From Hominisplanchenecus murintestinalis (GTDB lineage Bacteria > Bacillota > Clostridia > Lachnospirales > Lachnospiraceae), in assembly GCA_004793585.1 (NCBI GenBank), contig SRZB01000010.1, forward strand, positions 22,432-86,431: a stretch of 64,000 nt of DNA, in the 5' to 3' direction. The notes under the pieces were generated by a model. The model was not told where the DNA came from and ran no database searches. It saw only the letters and a list, made by a program, of their open reading frames with translations. Positions 33,326 to 44,300 of this stretch are shown here, piece after piece; the stretch's first letter is position 1; each line of letters opens with the position of its first letter. The position numbers and the translations under genes were made by a program.

Positions 33326-36300
33326 TTATTTGATTTTTGCTTTTTTGCTCATGCCTGCTTTTTTCATTTTCTTAAGCAGTGCATTCCGCAGTGTCTTTTT
33401 CATTTTCTTTGGAGTTTTTACCGTCATCTTTGTGGAGGTTTTCTTGAAAGCGCCTGTTTTGATATTCTTCAGCGCTGTGCCTTTGAGCGTAACCTTGGAG
33501 AGCTTTTTACAGCCGTTAAAGGCCTGCTTTCCAATGGAGGATACGTTTGCGCCTATGGTGATCTGTTTAAGCTTTTTGCATCCGTTAAAGGCTTTTGCGT
33601 CAATCTGGATAATCTTGTAGTCTGCGCTGTTGATTTTTACTGTGTTTGGTATGGTAATGGAACCGGCTTTTGTATTTTTGCATTTTGCTGCGGAAACGGT
33701 CTTTTTATCTGCATCCAGAACTTTGTACTCTACATTTTTGTAAGTAATCTTATCTCCTTTTTTTGTGACAGGCTGCGGCGACGGCTGCGGTTCGGGATTA
33801 GGAGCAGGATTAGGTTCAGGATTCGTAATTTTTTTCAGGCCGTTCTGTGCATTTTTCAGGTTTGCCAGCAGGTCTGCCAAATCTGCCGGGCTTGCGTCGG
33901 CAGGTGGGTTTACGGCAGATTTGTAGGCGTCCGAAAATATTTTCCAGCTATCAGGCGTGTAGCCTGCTGAGCCTGCGGCATAAATGCTCTGTGCATCAGC
34001 AACTGCTGTTGTGAGGTTTGATTTTGCCAGTTCAAGTTTCGCGCTGTCCAGTTTCTGCTGAGCCAGAGTCAGAGCCTTGAGGGCTGCATAGAGATCATCA
34101 GCGCTTTCGCTGTCTGCCGCCTGTTCTGCGTTTGTGAGAGCGGTTGAAAATTCTGTCCAAATGTCATTTGAAATACCTGAAGGCGGCTGTGTGTCTTTTT
34201 TTGCAATGTTTAATGCTGCAGCCAAATCAGATTTTAAGGATTCCACAGATACTTTGATTAGGGCTGCTTTGGCAGTCTCTAAAGCCTCTATTTTTTCGTA
34301 CAATTCCAGGAGGCTTAAGTTGCCGTCTGTTGCTTGTTTACAATCTGCCAAGACAGCTTTGAGAGAATTCAGGGATTCTGGTGTATACAGCCCGTCATCT
34401 TTGCTTGTGTTGTTGGAGTTTTCGTATTTTTCCATAAACTCGGAATATGCGGAAGTATATATAAATTCAGTTTTTGTGTGAGACTCATCGCGGCGGCAGT
34501 GGTAAATCTGTTCGCCGTTTTCTGTTTCCGTAACAGGTTTGCTGACAGAACCTTCATCCCATTCATGTCTCAGGGCAGGAATTACCTCTCCGGGGGTTAT
34601 GATGCCGTCACATTTGGAGCAGATGGAATCCCCGGTATAGCCTGCCGTGATGCAGGATGCCTCCAGCTTATTTTTTTCTACAGGGGTATGTGAACATCCG
34701 TCTGCCAGTGCAGGATGCTCTTTTGTTACCCGAATGCTGTAAGGTGTGCCGTCAATAACAGCCTGGGTGTGTCCTTCGCCGACTCCGGTAATAGAAACAA
34801 AGGTAGTTATAAGCGGCTTTGTAAGATCTACACGTTTTGTCTGTGCGTTTGTACCGTTTGTGGGGTACAGGATGATAATGTTATTTTCATCCCAGATACG
34901 GGCAATCAGGTAACGCTTGCCGCTTGTGATGCCGGATGTTCTGGACAATCGTTTATATCCCGGAATTACGTCGTCATCGGAGACAGTATCCTGTTTCTCC
35001 AGAAGAGCCAGCTCATAGCTGACGTCGTTTGCAGTAAAACCACTGTTTGCATTAAAGGTCATGCTGGGAGTATGGAATATGACATATCTTGAATCGTTGT
35101 GCTGGCAGAGATAGAAAAGATCGCTGTCAGCCGTTGGGGTTACTTTCATATTTATGGCAGAATCATTAAAGAAGGTAGAGGCGTTTGTGTTTGTCAGATA
35201 CTTGTTGGCTGCTTCATTCTTAATGTGCCAGTAATTTCCTGAGCTGGTAAAGGTAAACTCTGCATCTGCAAGATTCAGTGATTTGTTGGGAGTTGAGGAA
35301 AAACTGTTTAAACTGGAAGCGACAGCAGTCCCGCTGTGTTCGTACAGTGCGTAAGTAGTTTCCTGACGGGTGGATACTGACGCACAGGAAGCGTCTGGCT
35401 GTGTGTTTACTGTACCGGTTCCTTCGTGTGTAAAGGTTTTTGTACAGGTTTCGCCTTCGGCAACTTCCATTTTTACAGGAGTGCTGTCAATGATTCCATT
35501 GGGAACAACATCCTGGATATCATAATTATTGAAGAAGATACCGCCGTTATTTCCTTTTTCCCACAGAAGGGCAAGAGAACCGTCGGCCTGCTCTGTCAGG
35601 CAGGAGTAAGCATATCCGCCGCTTCCGAGTGCATAGGCATTCAGCAGTTCCAGCGTGTGCCGGTCATCATCGTTTACCAGGAAGGTGTGTATTTTACCAT
35701 TGGAGCGTCCTGTACTGGGGCATGCAACCATGACAGCCTGTTTCCCGTTGATTTTCTTTGAATAAGAAATAGCAGATAGGTTACAGCCGGAACCCGCAGG
35801 GATATTCGTGATTACAGTTCTCTTAAAAATATACTCACCTTTGTTATTTTTCTCAGCGTCAGCATAGCATATTTTACTGTTCCCGTTGCGGAAGAACATG
35901 CGCAGCGTACCCTTGCCATCCTCTATTTCTACAATTTCATTTTCAGAAGACCACATATTTGGCACATCGTTTGTTCGTTTCCATGTCTTTCCGCGGTCGG
36001 AGGAATAGACGATACTGGCATTTTCCTGTTCTCCCGTGATATTTCCAGAGTTGTCGTATACGCCAAATACAATCGTTCCATCACTTGTGACCATTCCCTG
36101 TCCGGGTGAGACGAGGATGGCGTGTTCGTTGGTGCGTCTTTTTACCTGGTCGTTAATATCCCGCGGATTTGTCCAGGTTTTTCCATTGTCCTTGGAAGTT
36201 ACCATCCAGATATGGGCAACGCAGTAAATGTGGAATTTGGAATCCTCATAATATATGTTCTGTTGTACTTCACCAATAGGATCTGTATTAATGGAGTCAG

Positions 36301-37171
36301 AACGTACCTGCATTTGTTTTAAATCATCAATATATTCTCCGTCATCGTTTATTGTATAGAGATTATACCATTCATCTACGCCAAAACCTGTAGGAGAGTT
36401 GTCTGACCTTGAAAGAATAGGGGCGAATCCGTCCGTAAAGTCACTTACATAGTAAGGATATGTTTGTAAATCTGTGTCGGATGGTTCCGTCATGACTTTG
36501 GTGTAATCTTCTGTCACCGCAAGACGGCGTTTCCCGTCTACTGTCACGTATCCTGTTCCGGTTCCTACGCTTCCTGTGCATGGAAGAGCCGGGTTATTAC
36601 CTATATAGCGAAGGATATTTGAATTGTTTGGGTCTATGTGCGCCTGGTTTTGGTAGAGAGTGGTAGCTCCGGTGGGGTTTACATCTGCAAAGCAGTAAAC
36701 GGTACCATCCGGTCCCTGCAGGATACAGGAGTCGATAATAGTCGTAGCGTCGCTCCAAAGAGGGTTAGAATCATGTCCGGAAAATCCATTGCTGTCTGGG
36801 AAAAAGAAAGGAAAGCTGTAATTCCAGGTCTTTCCTCCATCACTGGATACGGATGCAATGGTATCCAGTCCGCCGCCGTCGGCAAATCTTTCCCACCGGG
36901 CATCGGCAGTTGCCAAAAGGTCGCCGTTTTCCAAGGTAATTAATGCAGGGATACGAAATCCTTTACTGCCGGCAGTATTTGTAGCAAAGGGCTGGTTCTG
37001 TGTGACATTCTCTTCACATACAGATAAACTTCCGGCTTTTTTAAGTACAGGCTTGTCTGTAGCCGCAGCGGAAGAGGAGAGTGAAAAAGCAGGGAGCATC
37101 GAAAACGCCACGGTACTTGCAGTAACGATGGTTAGACCCCGTTTCCACATCTGTGAAAATTTGTTTATCAT
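33326..37171 (-). CDS. Secreted sialidase (GH33), copy 1
   Basis: 1281 residues. Signal peptide 1-37, catalytic GH33 propeller about 65-570 with F72-R-I-P, Asp-box S109-x-D-x-G-x-T-W116 and further Asp-boxes (SKDNGKTW, SSDRGKTW). It cleaves terminal sialic acids from glycans such as mucin. A beta-rich region (about 595-830), a Cys motif (CSHTPVEKNKLEASC), FIVAR-like helical repeats (about 905-1110), a Pro-rich linker and a C-terminal LRR module (from about 1131) follow. No LPXTG motif is seen, so surface retention may rely on the C-terminal modules. Tandem with copy 2 and driven by its own promoter. Confidence 0.92.
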   Translation of the reverse strand: MINKFSQMWKRGLTIVTASTVAFSMLPAFSLSSSAAATDKPVLKKAGSLSVCEENVTQNQPFATNTAGSKGFRIPALITLENGDLLATADARWERFADGGGLDTIASVSSDGGKTWNYSFPFFFPDSNGFSGHDSNPLWSDATTIIDSCILQGPDGTVYCFADVNPTGATTLYQNQAHIDPNNSNILRYIGNNPALPCTGSVGTGTGYVTVDGKRRLAVTEDYTKVMTEPSDTDLQTYPYYVSDFTDGFAPILSRSDNSPTGFGVDEWYNLYTINDDGEYIDDLKQMQVRSDSINTDPIGEVQQNIYYEDSKFHIYCVAHIWMVTSKDNGKTWTNPRDINDQVKRRTNEHAILVSPGQGMVTSDGTIVFGVYDNSGNITGEQENASIVYSSDRGKTWKRTNDVPNMWSSENEIVEIEDGKGTLRMFFRNGNSKICYADAEKNNKGEYIFKRTVITNIPAGSGCNLSAISYSKKINGKQAVMVACPSTGRSNGKIHTFLVNDDDRHTLELLNAYALGSGGYAYSCLTEQADGSLALLWEKGNNGGIFFNNYDIQDVVPNGIIDSTPVKMEVAEGETCTKTFTHEGTGTVNTQPDASCASVSTRQETTYALYEHSGTAVASSLNSFSSTPNKSLNLADAEFTFTSSGNYWHIKNEAANKYLTNTNASTFFNDSAINMKVTPTADSDLFYLCQHNDSRYVIFHTPSMTFNANSGFTANDVSYELALLEKQDTVSDDDVIPGYKRLSRTSGITSGKRYLIARIWDENNIIILYPTNGTNAQTKRVDLTKPLITTFVSITGVGEGHTQAVIDGTPYSIRVTKEHPALADGCSHTPVEKNKLEASCITAGYTGDSICSKCDGIITPGEVIPALRHEWDEGSVSKPVTETENGEQIYHCRRDESHTKTEFIYTSAYSEFMEKYENSNNTSKDDGLYTPESLNSLKAVLADCKQATDGNLSLLELYEKIEALETAKAALIKVSVESLKSDLAAALNIAKKDTQPPSGISNDIWTEFSTALTNAEQAADSESADDLYAALKALTLAQQKLDSAKLELAKSNLTTAVADAQSIYAAGSAGYTPDSWKIFSDAYKSAVNPPADASPADLADLLANLKNAQNGLKKITNPEPNPAPNPEPQPSPQPVTKKGDKITYKNVEYKVLDADKKTVSAAKCKNTKAGSITIPNTVKINSADYKIIQIDAKAFNGCKKLKQITIGANVSSIGKQAFNGCKKLSKVTLKGTALKNIKTGAFKKTSTKMTVKTPKKMKKTLRNALLKKMKKAGMSKKAKIK

Positions 37172-37200
37172 ATAAAACCTCCTGTTAAGTTAATAATCTT

Positions 37201-37229
37201 ATTATAATAAAAAAAGAAAATTCTTTCAA
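37201..37229 (-). promoter_or_regulatory. Promoter of sialidase copy 1
   Basis: On the minus strand TTGAAA (37229-37224), 17-nt spacer, TATAAT (37206-37201). AGGAGG lies just before the start codon. Nearly the same core precedes copy 2. Confidence 0.75.
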
Positions 37230-37317
37230 TAGAAGAAAGAAAATAAATGAAATCATTAAATTTAGGAAATTTAAAAATATCGGAAATGGTTTCAAAAAAT
37301 TATGAAAATAAAAGACC

Positions 37318-37336
37318 GCCCGGGTGATACCCGGGC
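37318..37336 (-). terminator. Terminator of sialidase copy 2
   Basis: GCCCGGGT (37318-37325) pairs with ACCCGGGC (37329-37336). On the minus strand a TCTTTTATTTT run follows. It separates the two sialidase units, so they are probably transcribed independently. Confidence 0.75.
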
Positions 37337-37343
37337 AGCCGTT

Positions 37344-40300
37344 TTATTTAATTTTTGCTTTTTTACTCATACCGGCTTTTTTCATCTTTTTCAGAAGAGC
37401 GGTACGCTGGGACTTTTTGAGTTTTTTCGGCGCTTTTACAGTCATTTTAGATGAAGTTTTCTTAAATGCGCCAGATTTAATGTTTTTGAGTTTCGTTCCC
37501 TTTAGTGTTACCTTGCCCAGCTTCTTACAGCCTTGGAATGCGTTTTTTCCGATGGAAGCCACATTTGTGCCAATAGTAATTTGCTTGAGTTTTGTGCAGT
37601 TTTTAAATGCATTTGTGTCAATTTGAATGACCTTGTAGGATTTTCCGTTAATTTTTACTGTCGCAGGAATTGTGACAGAAGCAGCCTTTTTATTTTGGCA
37701 TTTTGCTGCGGAAACTGTCAGTTTTTTTACATCCAGAACTTTGTAGTCTACGCCCTTATAAGGAAGGATATCCCCTTTTTTGGTTATAGGCTCAGGCTGG
37801 GGTACGGGAGCAGTTTGTTTTAGGTTCCCCTGTGCGCGCGTCAGGTTGTCTAACAGTGTTTTCAGGGCAGAAGCATCTGCGTTTGCCGGTGGGTTTGCGG
37901 CAGCATTGTACGCTGCGGCGAATGCATTCCAGGTTTCAGGGGTATAATTACCCTGTCCCTTTGCATAAATGCCTTTTGCCTGCGAAACAGCGGCAGCTAA
38001 ATTATTTTTTGCTGTGGCCAGCGCTTCAGCCACGAGCATTTCTTTGGCGTCGTTCAGGTCTTTCAGAGCCTGGTTCAGATTTTTCAGCAGTGTCCAGATA
38101 TCTTCTTCAGTTGCATCATCCGGGACAGGTGCAGAGGCTTTTTGCAAAGCATCCTGGAACGTGTTCCAGATATCAGCGGAAACTCCGCCCTGAGAAGCGG
38201 CGTCCTTTTGTGCTGCAGTTACTGCCTGGGTCAGTTCTTCTTTGAGAGTTTCTACAGTCTTTGGTTTCAGAGCATTTTTTGCAGTGCGCAGAAGGTTTTC
38301 CAGGCGGTACATTTCTGCGCGGGATGCATTTTTGCCGGAAAGGGCTTTCTGTGCAGAGTCATAAGCTGTTTGTAATATTACAGCGCCGACGGATTCGTAC
38401 ATATCTAAATTTTCTATCAAAACTTCGCTTTCCTCACATGCATCTGCCAGAAGGGAAAATGCCGATGAGTAGATGATTTCTGTTTTTTTATGGAAGACGT
38501 CGTTCTGGCAGGTGTACACTTTTACACCATCCTCTGTACGGGAAACTTCTTTTGTGATGGTTCCCTCGTCCCATTTGTGCCCGCCAAGGGAGGGGATTTC
38601 TTCACCGGATTCAACAAGGCCGCCGCAGAGGCTGCAGATTTTATCTCCACTGTACCCTTCATCTTCACAGGAGGCGGGTAATGCATTTTTTATCACGGCG
38701 CTGTGGCTGCAGCCGGAGTCTGCCTCACCGTATTCTTCTGTTACATGAATCTGATAACGGACTCCGTCAATGATGGCTGTGGTATATCCTTCGCCAAGTC
38801 CGGTAAAGGTGAGCGTGGGGTTGTTGACGGAAACAGCAGGATTCAGGAGTTTGGTCTGCGCAGCCGTACCGTTTGTGGGATAGAGGATAATCGCTTTGTT
38901 ATCCTGCAGGTGTGCGATCAGGTATTTCTTTCCGCTTGTAATAGATGAAACCTGTTTGTAACCCGGAATGGTATCAGTTTCTGAAACCTTGTCCTGCTTT
39001 TCAAGCAGTACTATTTCATATTTGCTATCGCCATCTGTGTAATTTTCATTTGTGTTAAAGGTCATGTTAGGATTGTTAAAAGTAATATAACGTGTTCCGT
39101 CCTCTTTGCAGATGCGGAACGTGTTCTGCCCGGCAGTCGGCGTAACAGTCATGTTAGCAGCAGTAGTTGAGAAAAATGCCTCCGCAGAATTATCGTTTGT
39201 CAGGTATAATTTTTTTGATTTATTTTTTATTGTCCATGTAGTTCCTGAACCTGTAAACGTAAATTCTGCATCAGAAGGCAGAAGGGAAAGGTTAGCTTCT
39301 GTTGAAAAACTGTCCAGGCTGGAAGCAACATTGCTGGTGTGGTCGTACATTGCAAAGTGGGTATTTTCTTTGCCTATAGATACAACCTGGTTATCCGGCG
39401 CCTGGGTGATGTTTCCTTCGTAGGTGTAAACTTTTGAGAAAGTGTCTCCGCTTTCAAGGTTTATCTTGGTAGTACTTCCTTCGATATTCTTATTTGGAAT
39501 TACATCTGAGATGTCGAATTTGCTAAAACGGATAGCGTAGTGGTTTGGCTCCCAGAGCAGGCCAAGGCTGCCGTCTTCCAGTTCTGTAAGGCTGGAATAT
39601 ACGAAGCTTGCATAACCGCCCTGTCCTTCGGGGATTTTGAAGGTGTTGATAAGTTCCATGGAATGTTCCGCATCATCATTTACTAAAAGAGTGTGGATGA
39701 CACCGTTTGCACGCACACCGGAAGGACATGCAACCAAAATCACCTGCTTGCCGTCTATTTTTTTGGAATAGGAAATTGCGCTGAGGTTGCAGCCAGTCTG
39801 GTGGGAGGCGGGACTTGCTTTGGGAGCGCCCATCTCATACGTGCCGTCCGGCTGTTTTACGATGTCCGCATATGCCAGGGCGCCAACGGGGTTCTTATAA
39901 TCGCCGCGGCGGAAAAACATGCGCAGAGTACCGTCCCCAAGCTCTACGATTTCATCCTCAGAGGAACAGGTGTAATCTTCAGTTGCAGGAATATTCTCTG
40001 TACGCTGCCAGGTGGAACCATTATCAGTAGAATATACCATACTGGCCTGTTCGCCTCCTTCTGTTTTATAAAAGCCAATTGTGATGTCGCCATTGCTGAT
40101 TGTCGTTCCTTTTCCGGGGGAAACCAGGAGGGCTGTCTCTCCTTCTTTCTTAATCTGTGTATTTAGAATCTGTGGGTTGTCCCAGGTACGTCCGTGGTCT
40201 TTCGATTCTACAGACATAATATAGCCTGTCCGGTACACATGAAGGTCAGAACCGGCATAGAATGCATTCTGCTGTACCATAACATCCGGCTCATCTTCGT

Positions 40301-41123
40301 CGGTACTTTCCTGTTTAACCTGAACCTGCCGCAGAGTGTCTTTATATTCGCCGTTTTCAACGGAGTAGAGGTTGTACCACTCATCGACGCCATATTTAGA
40401 GGGAGTCCCGTCTTCCATATTGAGGACAGGGGCAAAACCTTCTTCGTCAAAATCACCTACATAATATTCGTAGCCTGCATTAGCCTCGTCCGGGCGGTTG
40501 TTAGATTTGGAATAATCGGATGTAAGCGCGAGACGCAGCGTGCCGTTTACATCCACATAGCCGGTTCCGGCTCCGGGAGATTTAAATCCGGACATGGTGG
40601 TAACACCCGTGGGGTTTACGTCGGCAATACAGTAAATCGTGCCGTCGGGTCCTTCCACAACGCCTGGGTCGATGATAGTGGTGGCGTTTGCCTTGGTGCT
40701 GTTTCCGGGATAGCCGTCGCTGTCCGGAAAGTAAAATGGGAAGCTGTAGTACCAGGTTTTTCCTCCATCGCTGGATACGGAAGCGATACTGTCCAGACCG
40801 CCGCCGTCAGGCGCGTCAGAGCCGTCAGCGACTCCGTACCTGGCGTCTGCGGTAGCCAGAAGGTCTCCGTTCTGCAGGGTAATCAGTGCAGGAATGCGAA
40901 AACGCTCGCAGCCTGCCGTTCCTCTGGCAAAAGGTTCGTTCCGCGTGAAGTTTTCTTTGCTGACAGGGACGCTCCCGGCTTTCAGGAGAGAAGGTTTTGT
41001 GGTAGCAGCGGCAGAGACGGGCAGCGACAGAGACGGCAGCATAGAAATTACCATAGCTCCGGCAGTGACAATACCCAGACCACGTTTCCACAGATGTGAA
41101 AGAGTTGAGAGTTTCAGTAACAT
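37344..41123 (-). CDS. Secreted sialidase (GH33), copy 2
   Basis: 1259 residues with the same plan as copy 1. Signal peptide about 1-40, F75-R-I-P, Asp-box S117-x-D-x-G-x-T-W124, further Asp-boxes (SKDHGRTW, STDNGSTW), beta-rich part, Cys motif, FIVAR-like helices and C-terminal LRR module. The paralogues are diverged over their whole length, including the region between the Asp-boxes, so the duplication is old. They may differ in linkage preference. Expression is expected outside the cell. GGAGGTG precedes the start. Confidence 0.92.
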   Translation of the reverse strand: MLLKLSTLSHLWKRGLGIVTAGAMVISMLPSLSLPVSAAATTKPSLLKAGSVPVSKENFTRNEPFARGTAGCERFRIPALITLQNGDLLATADARYGVADGSDAPDGGGLDSIASVSSDGGKTWYYSFPFYFPDSDGYPGNSTKANATTIIDPGVVEGPDGTIYCIADVNPTGVTTMSGFKSPGAGTGYVDVNGTLRLALTSDYSKSNNRPDEANAGYEYYVGDFDEEGFAPVLNMEDGTPSKYGVDEWYNLYSVENGEYKDTLRQVQVKQESTDEDEPDVMVQQNAFYAGSDLHVYRTGYIMSVESKDHGRTWDNPQILNTQIKKEGETALLVSPGKGTTISNGDITIGFYKTEGGEQASMVYSTDNGSTWQRTENIPATEDYTCSSEDEIVELGDGTLRMFFRRGDYKNPVGALAYADIVKQPDGTYEMGAPKASPASHQTGCNLSAISYSKKIDGKQVILVACPSGVRANGVIHTLLVNDDAEHSMELINTFKIPEGQGGYASFVYSSLTELEDGSLGLLWEPNHYAIRFSKFDISDVIPNKNIEGSTTKINLESGDTFSKVYTYEGNITQAPDNQVVSIGKENTHFAMYDHTSNVASSLDSFSTEANLSLLPSDAEFTFTGSGTTWTIKNKSKKLYLTNDNSAEAFFSTTAANMTVTPTAGQNTFRICKEDGTRYITFNNPNMTFNTNENYTDGDSKYEIVLLEKQDKVSETDTIPGYKQVSSITSGKKYLIAHLQDNKAIILYPTNGTAAQTKLLNPAVSVNNPTLTFTGLGEGYTTAIIDGVRYQIHVTEEYGEADSGCSHSAVIKNALPASCEDEGYSGDKICSLCGGLVESGEEIPSLGGHKWDEGTITKEVSRTEDGVKVYTCQNDVFHKKTEIIYSSAFSLLADACEESEVLIENLDMYESVGAVILQTAYDSAQKALSGKNASRAEMYRLENLLRTAKNALKPKTVETLKEELTQAVTAAQKDAASQGGVSADIWNTFQDALQKASAPVPDDATEEDIWTLLKNLNQALKDLNDAKEMLVAEALATAKNNLAAAVSQAKGIYAKGQGNYTPETWNAFAAAYNAAANPPANADASALKTLLDNLTRAQGNLKQTAPVPQPEPITKKGDILPYKGVDYKVLDVKKLTVSAAKCQNKKAASVTIPATVKINGKSYKVIQIDTNAFKNCTKLKQITIGTNVASIGKNAFQGCKKLGKVTLKGTKLKNIKSGAFKKTSSKMTVKAPKKLKKSQRTALLKKMKKAGMSKKAKIK

Positions 41124-41157
41124 GTGGCACCTCCTAAAAATTAATAAATTTTTCTAT

Positions 41158-41186
41158 ATTATAGTAAGAAAACAGGAATGTTTCAA
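41158..41186 (-). promoter_or_regulatory. Promoter of sialidase copy 2
   Basis: On the minus strand TTGAAA (41186-41181), 17-nt spacer, TATAAT (41163-41158). The flanking CTATTGAAA is shared with the promoter of copy 1. Confidence 0.75.
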
Positions 41187-41345
41187 TAGAACGGTTGGTC
41201 GAAAAAGCAAAACAGTCAGGCAGAATCTACAAAAGTACGTAATCTGTAATATTAGGGAGCGGTAGTAGACTTTGTATTTTTTCTGTACTATAATAAAAAT
41301 GATAATAGCAAGGCTTTGCATATATAAAGGAAGAAGGGAAAAATT

Positions 41346-44300
41346 GTGAAACAAAGAGTAATTTCTATACTTCTGTCTGTGGCTTTGGCATTGCAGCCAT
41401 GTATGGCAGGAGCCGCGCAGGGAAGAGTAGAAGCGGCAGAGGAAGCAGGGAGGAAAGAAAGCTGGCAAGTACAGCATGAGGATGGATCTGACAGGGAAGC
41501 GGTGAATCCGGGCGTGGAAAAGGCGTTTACGGAAGAAGCGCCGATAGAGCCGGACGACGGGTGGATACAGGTAAACAGAGGTGTTTTGGATAAGAATACG
41601 GAATGGAACCTGGTGGATAAAGAAAACGGACAAGAAGAGAAAAGTAGAGTAAAAGCGCGGGAAGCAGGAATAGCTGACACGGATACAGTGACGGGCGCTT
41701 ACGGGGAAAGTATTACATATTCCCTTGATTTGTCAACGGGAACGCTTACGTTTAGCGGTTCCGGCGATATGGCAGACAGTATGGGTTCTGCTTCCGATTC
41801 ACCTTTTTATTTGTATCGGGAGAGGATTACTTCGGTAATCGTTGGGGATGGCATCACATCGATTGGAAATTATGCCTTATACTGCTGTACGGAGCTGAGG
41901 ACAGTCCGTATGCCGGGAAGCGTGACCCGGATTGGCAGCAGCGCGTTCCGGGGATGTGAAAAGCTGGAGCAGGCGGCGGTTCCGTCAGGCGTTACTTCAA
42001 TCGGAGATACTGCGTTTGCAGGATGCAAGGTATTGGAGGAGATAGAACTTCCGACAGGGCTTATGGTTATAGAAGAATGGACGTTTGAAGGATGTGAAAG
42101 GTTAAAGGAAATTGTAATTCCGTCAAATGTGACGGCGATTGGGCAGGATGCTTTTTTGCACTGTTATAATCTGGAGAGCATAAGCCTGCCTGCCGGACTG
42201 AAAACAATCGGGGCTTCCGCTTTTTTTGACGCCTGGAAACTTGCGGAGATTCAGATTCCTGATAGTGTGACGGAGATTGGGAGGGGCGCGTTTACACAGT
42301 GCTATGAGCTGGAGAGGGTAACTTTGCCATCCGGGCTTACAGAAGTATCGGAGAGCCTTTTTTCAAACTGCAGAAAATTACGGGAAGTGGTGTTCCAAAG
42401 AGGGATTCAGAAAATAGGGGCAAGTGCATTTGCAAGATGTGCCCTGACAAGCATTGAGATACCGGAAGGCGTGACATCTATCGGAGAAGGGGCGTTTTCA
42501 AGCTGCAGCAGCCTGGCAGAAGTTACATTGCCGGATAGTTTGGCTGTGATTGGCGCGAATGCATTCAGCGGTACTGCCTATGAGGAGAGTCTTTCGGAAA
42601 ACGAATTCGTGATACTGGGAAATGGGATGCTCTATCAATACAACGGCAGCGGCACGTCGGTAACGGTGCCGGAGGGCGTGACCCAAATCGCGGACACAGT
42701 ATTTAAAAATCATAAAGAGATTGTGGAGGTGGAGCTTCCAGAAAGCCTGCGCTCCATTGGAAATTCCGTATTTGAGGGCTGCGCTGCACTGGAACGGGTG
42801 ACAGTCCCGGAGGGTGTAGAATGGATCGGGGAAGATGCGTTTCGGGGAACGCCGTTTCTGGGAGCACAGGAGGATGGCGTCGTAGTACTTGGAAAAGCAG
42901 CATATACCTACCAGGGGGCTGATAATCCTGTACAGCTTCAGATTCCGGACGGAGTGGTTTCCATTACGCCGTTTGGTTTTCGATTCCTGGGTTCTGTTGA
43001 ACGGGTTACGATTCCGGAAAGCGTGATGTCGATTGGCGAGGGTGCATTTCTTGGCTGTACTGCACTGACACAGGTGAGTGTTCCGGAAAGCGTGACAGAG
43101 ATTGGCGCGCGGGCTTTTGGGTATTACTGTGTAAATGGGAGCAGCGGAACATATCTTCCGATGCATATAGCGTTGGCAGGATACACGGGTACGGCGGCAC
43201 AGGATTATGCGGAGGACACACAAAACGATGTGACATTTCTTCCGCTGGATGCGCTTTCCGGCTCTTGCGGGGAAGATGCAGCATGGTCGCTGGATAGTGA
43301 AACCGGGGAGCTGGTAATCAGCGGAAGCGGCGCTATGAAAGATTATACTTCTTATGGGGAAGGATTATCGCCTTTTATGGCTTGCCGAGGCTTCATTACT
43401 TCTGTAACCGTTCAGGAAGGGATCACTTCTATCGGAGCATATGCGTTCTGTGAGCTGGATAAGCTGGAAGAGGTCAGGCTGCCGGGAAGCATTACGGCGA
43501 TTGGGAATTGTGCTTTTAAAGGATGCGTGAAGCTGGATTCCCTGGAGCTTCCAGAAGGGGTTTCGTCTATTGGTTCGGAAATTTTGGGTGGATGCAGCAG
43601 CCTGAAATCTATCGAAGTGGCGTCAGGGAATAGAAGCTATTGTTCGGACAATGGGATTTTATATGACAGGGAAAAAACACAGCTTTTGATAATTCCGGGG
43701 AATTTTCCACAGGAAAAGCTTCGCATTCCGGAAAGCGTAACAGAAATTGGAAATTATGCGGCCAGTGAGAACAGGAACCTGCGGTGCGTATATTTTCCGG
43801 AGGGGCTGAGTTATCTTGGGTATGGAGCTTTTTCGGGATGTATTTCCCTGAAGAATCTGATATTTGAAGGGAATGCGCCGGGTTTTGGATCTTATAGCGC
43901 TGTAAATACAGAGGGAATTACGATTTACTGTGGTTTTTCCAGGCAGGGATGGACAGATAAGATGGAGAATCTTAGCTACCCGGAAGAGAAAAGCTGGGTG
44001 GATTTGGATGAGCTGACAGGCGTTCAGACCCTGGAACTGGAAGCAGAAACAGATACCCTTGCAGTGGGGGATACGCTGAAGCTGAATGCAAAGCTGGATC
44101 CGGAGCTTGCATTGGATTTTGAATGGACGAGCAGTGCGCCGGAGATAGCCGGGATTGCCTCAGATGGGACGCTTTCGGCGTACCGTCCGGGAGAGGTTAC
44201 GGTTTCTGTAAGGAGCCGGGACGGCGTTTATCAGGCAGAGAAAAGATTTATCGTTACGGGCGAGCCTTATGAGATTCCGCAGGCTGAAGTGACGGAACTG

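Noticed and set aside
33320..33970. 216-codon plus-strand frame with many Phe and Cys
   Set aside because: Antisense to the Lys-rich C-terminus of sialidase copy 1; composition is explained by that.
40194..41099. 301-codon plus-strand frame
   Set aside because: Antisense to sialidase copy 2 catalytic domain.
42498..43223. 241-codon minus-strand frame
   Set aside because: Antisense to the repetitive LRR region; repetition creates long chance frames.
41820..43240. CRISPR or tandem DNA repeat
   Set aside because: Repetition is at protein level (LRR_5 units of varied DNA sequence), not exact direct repeats with spacers; no CRISPR array was seen anywhere in the window.
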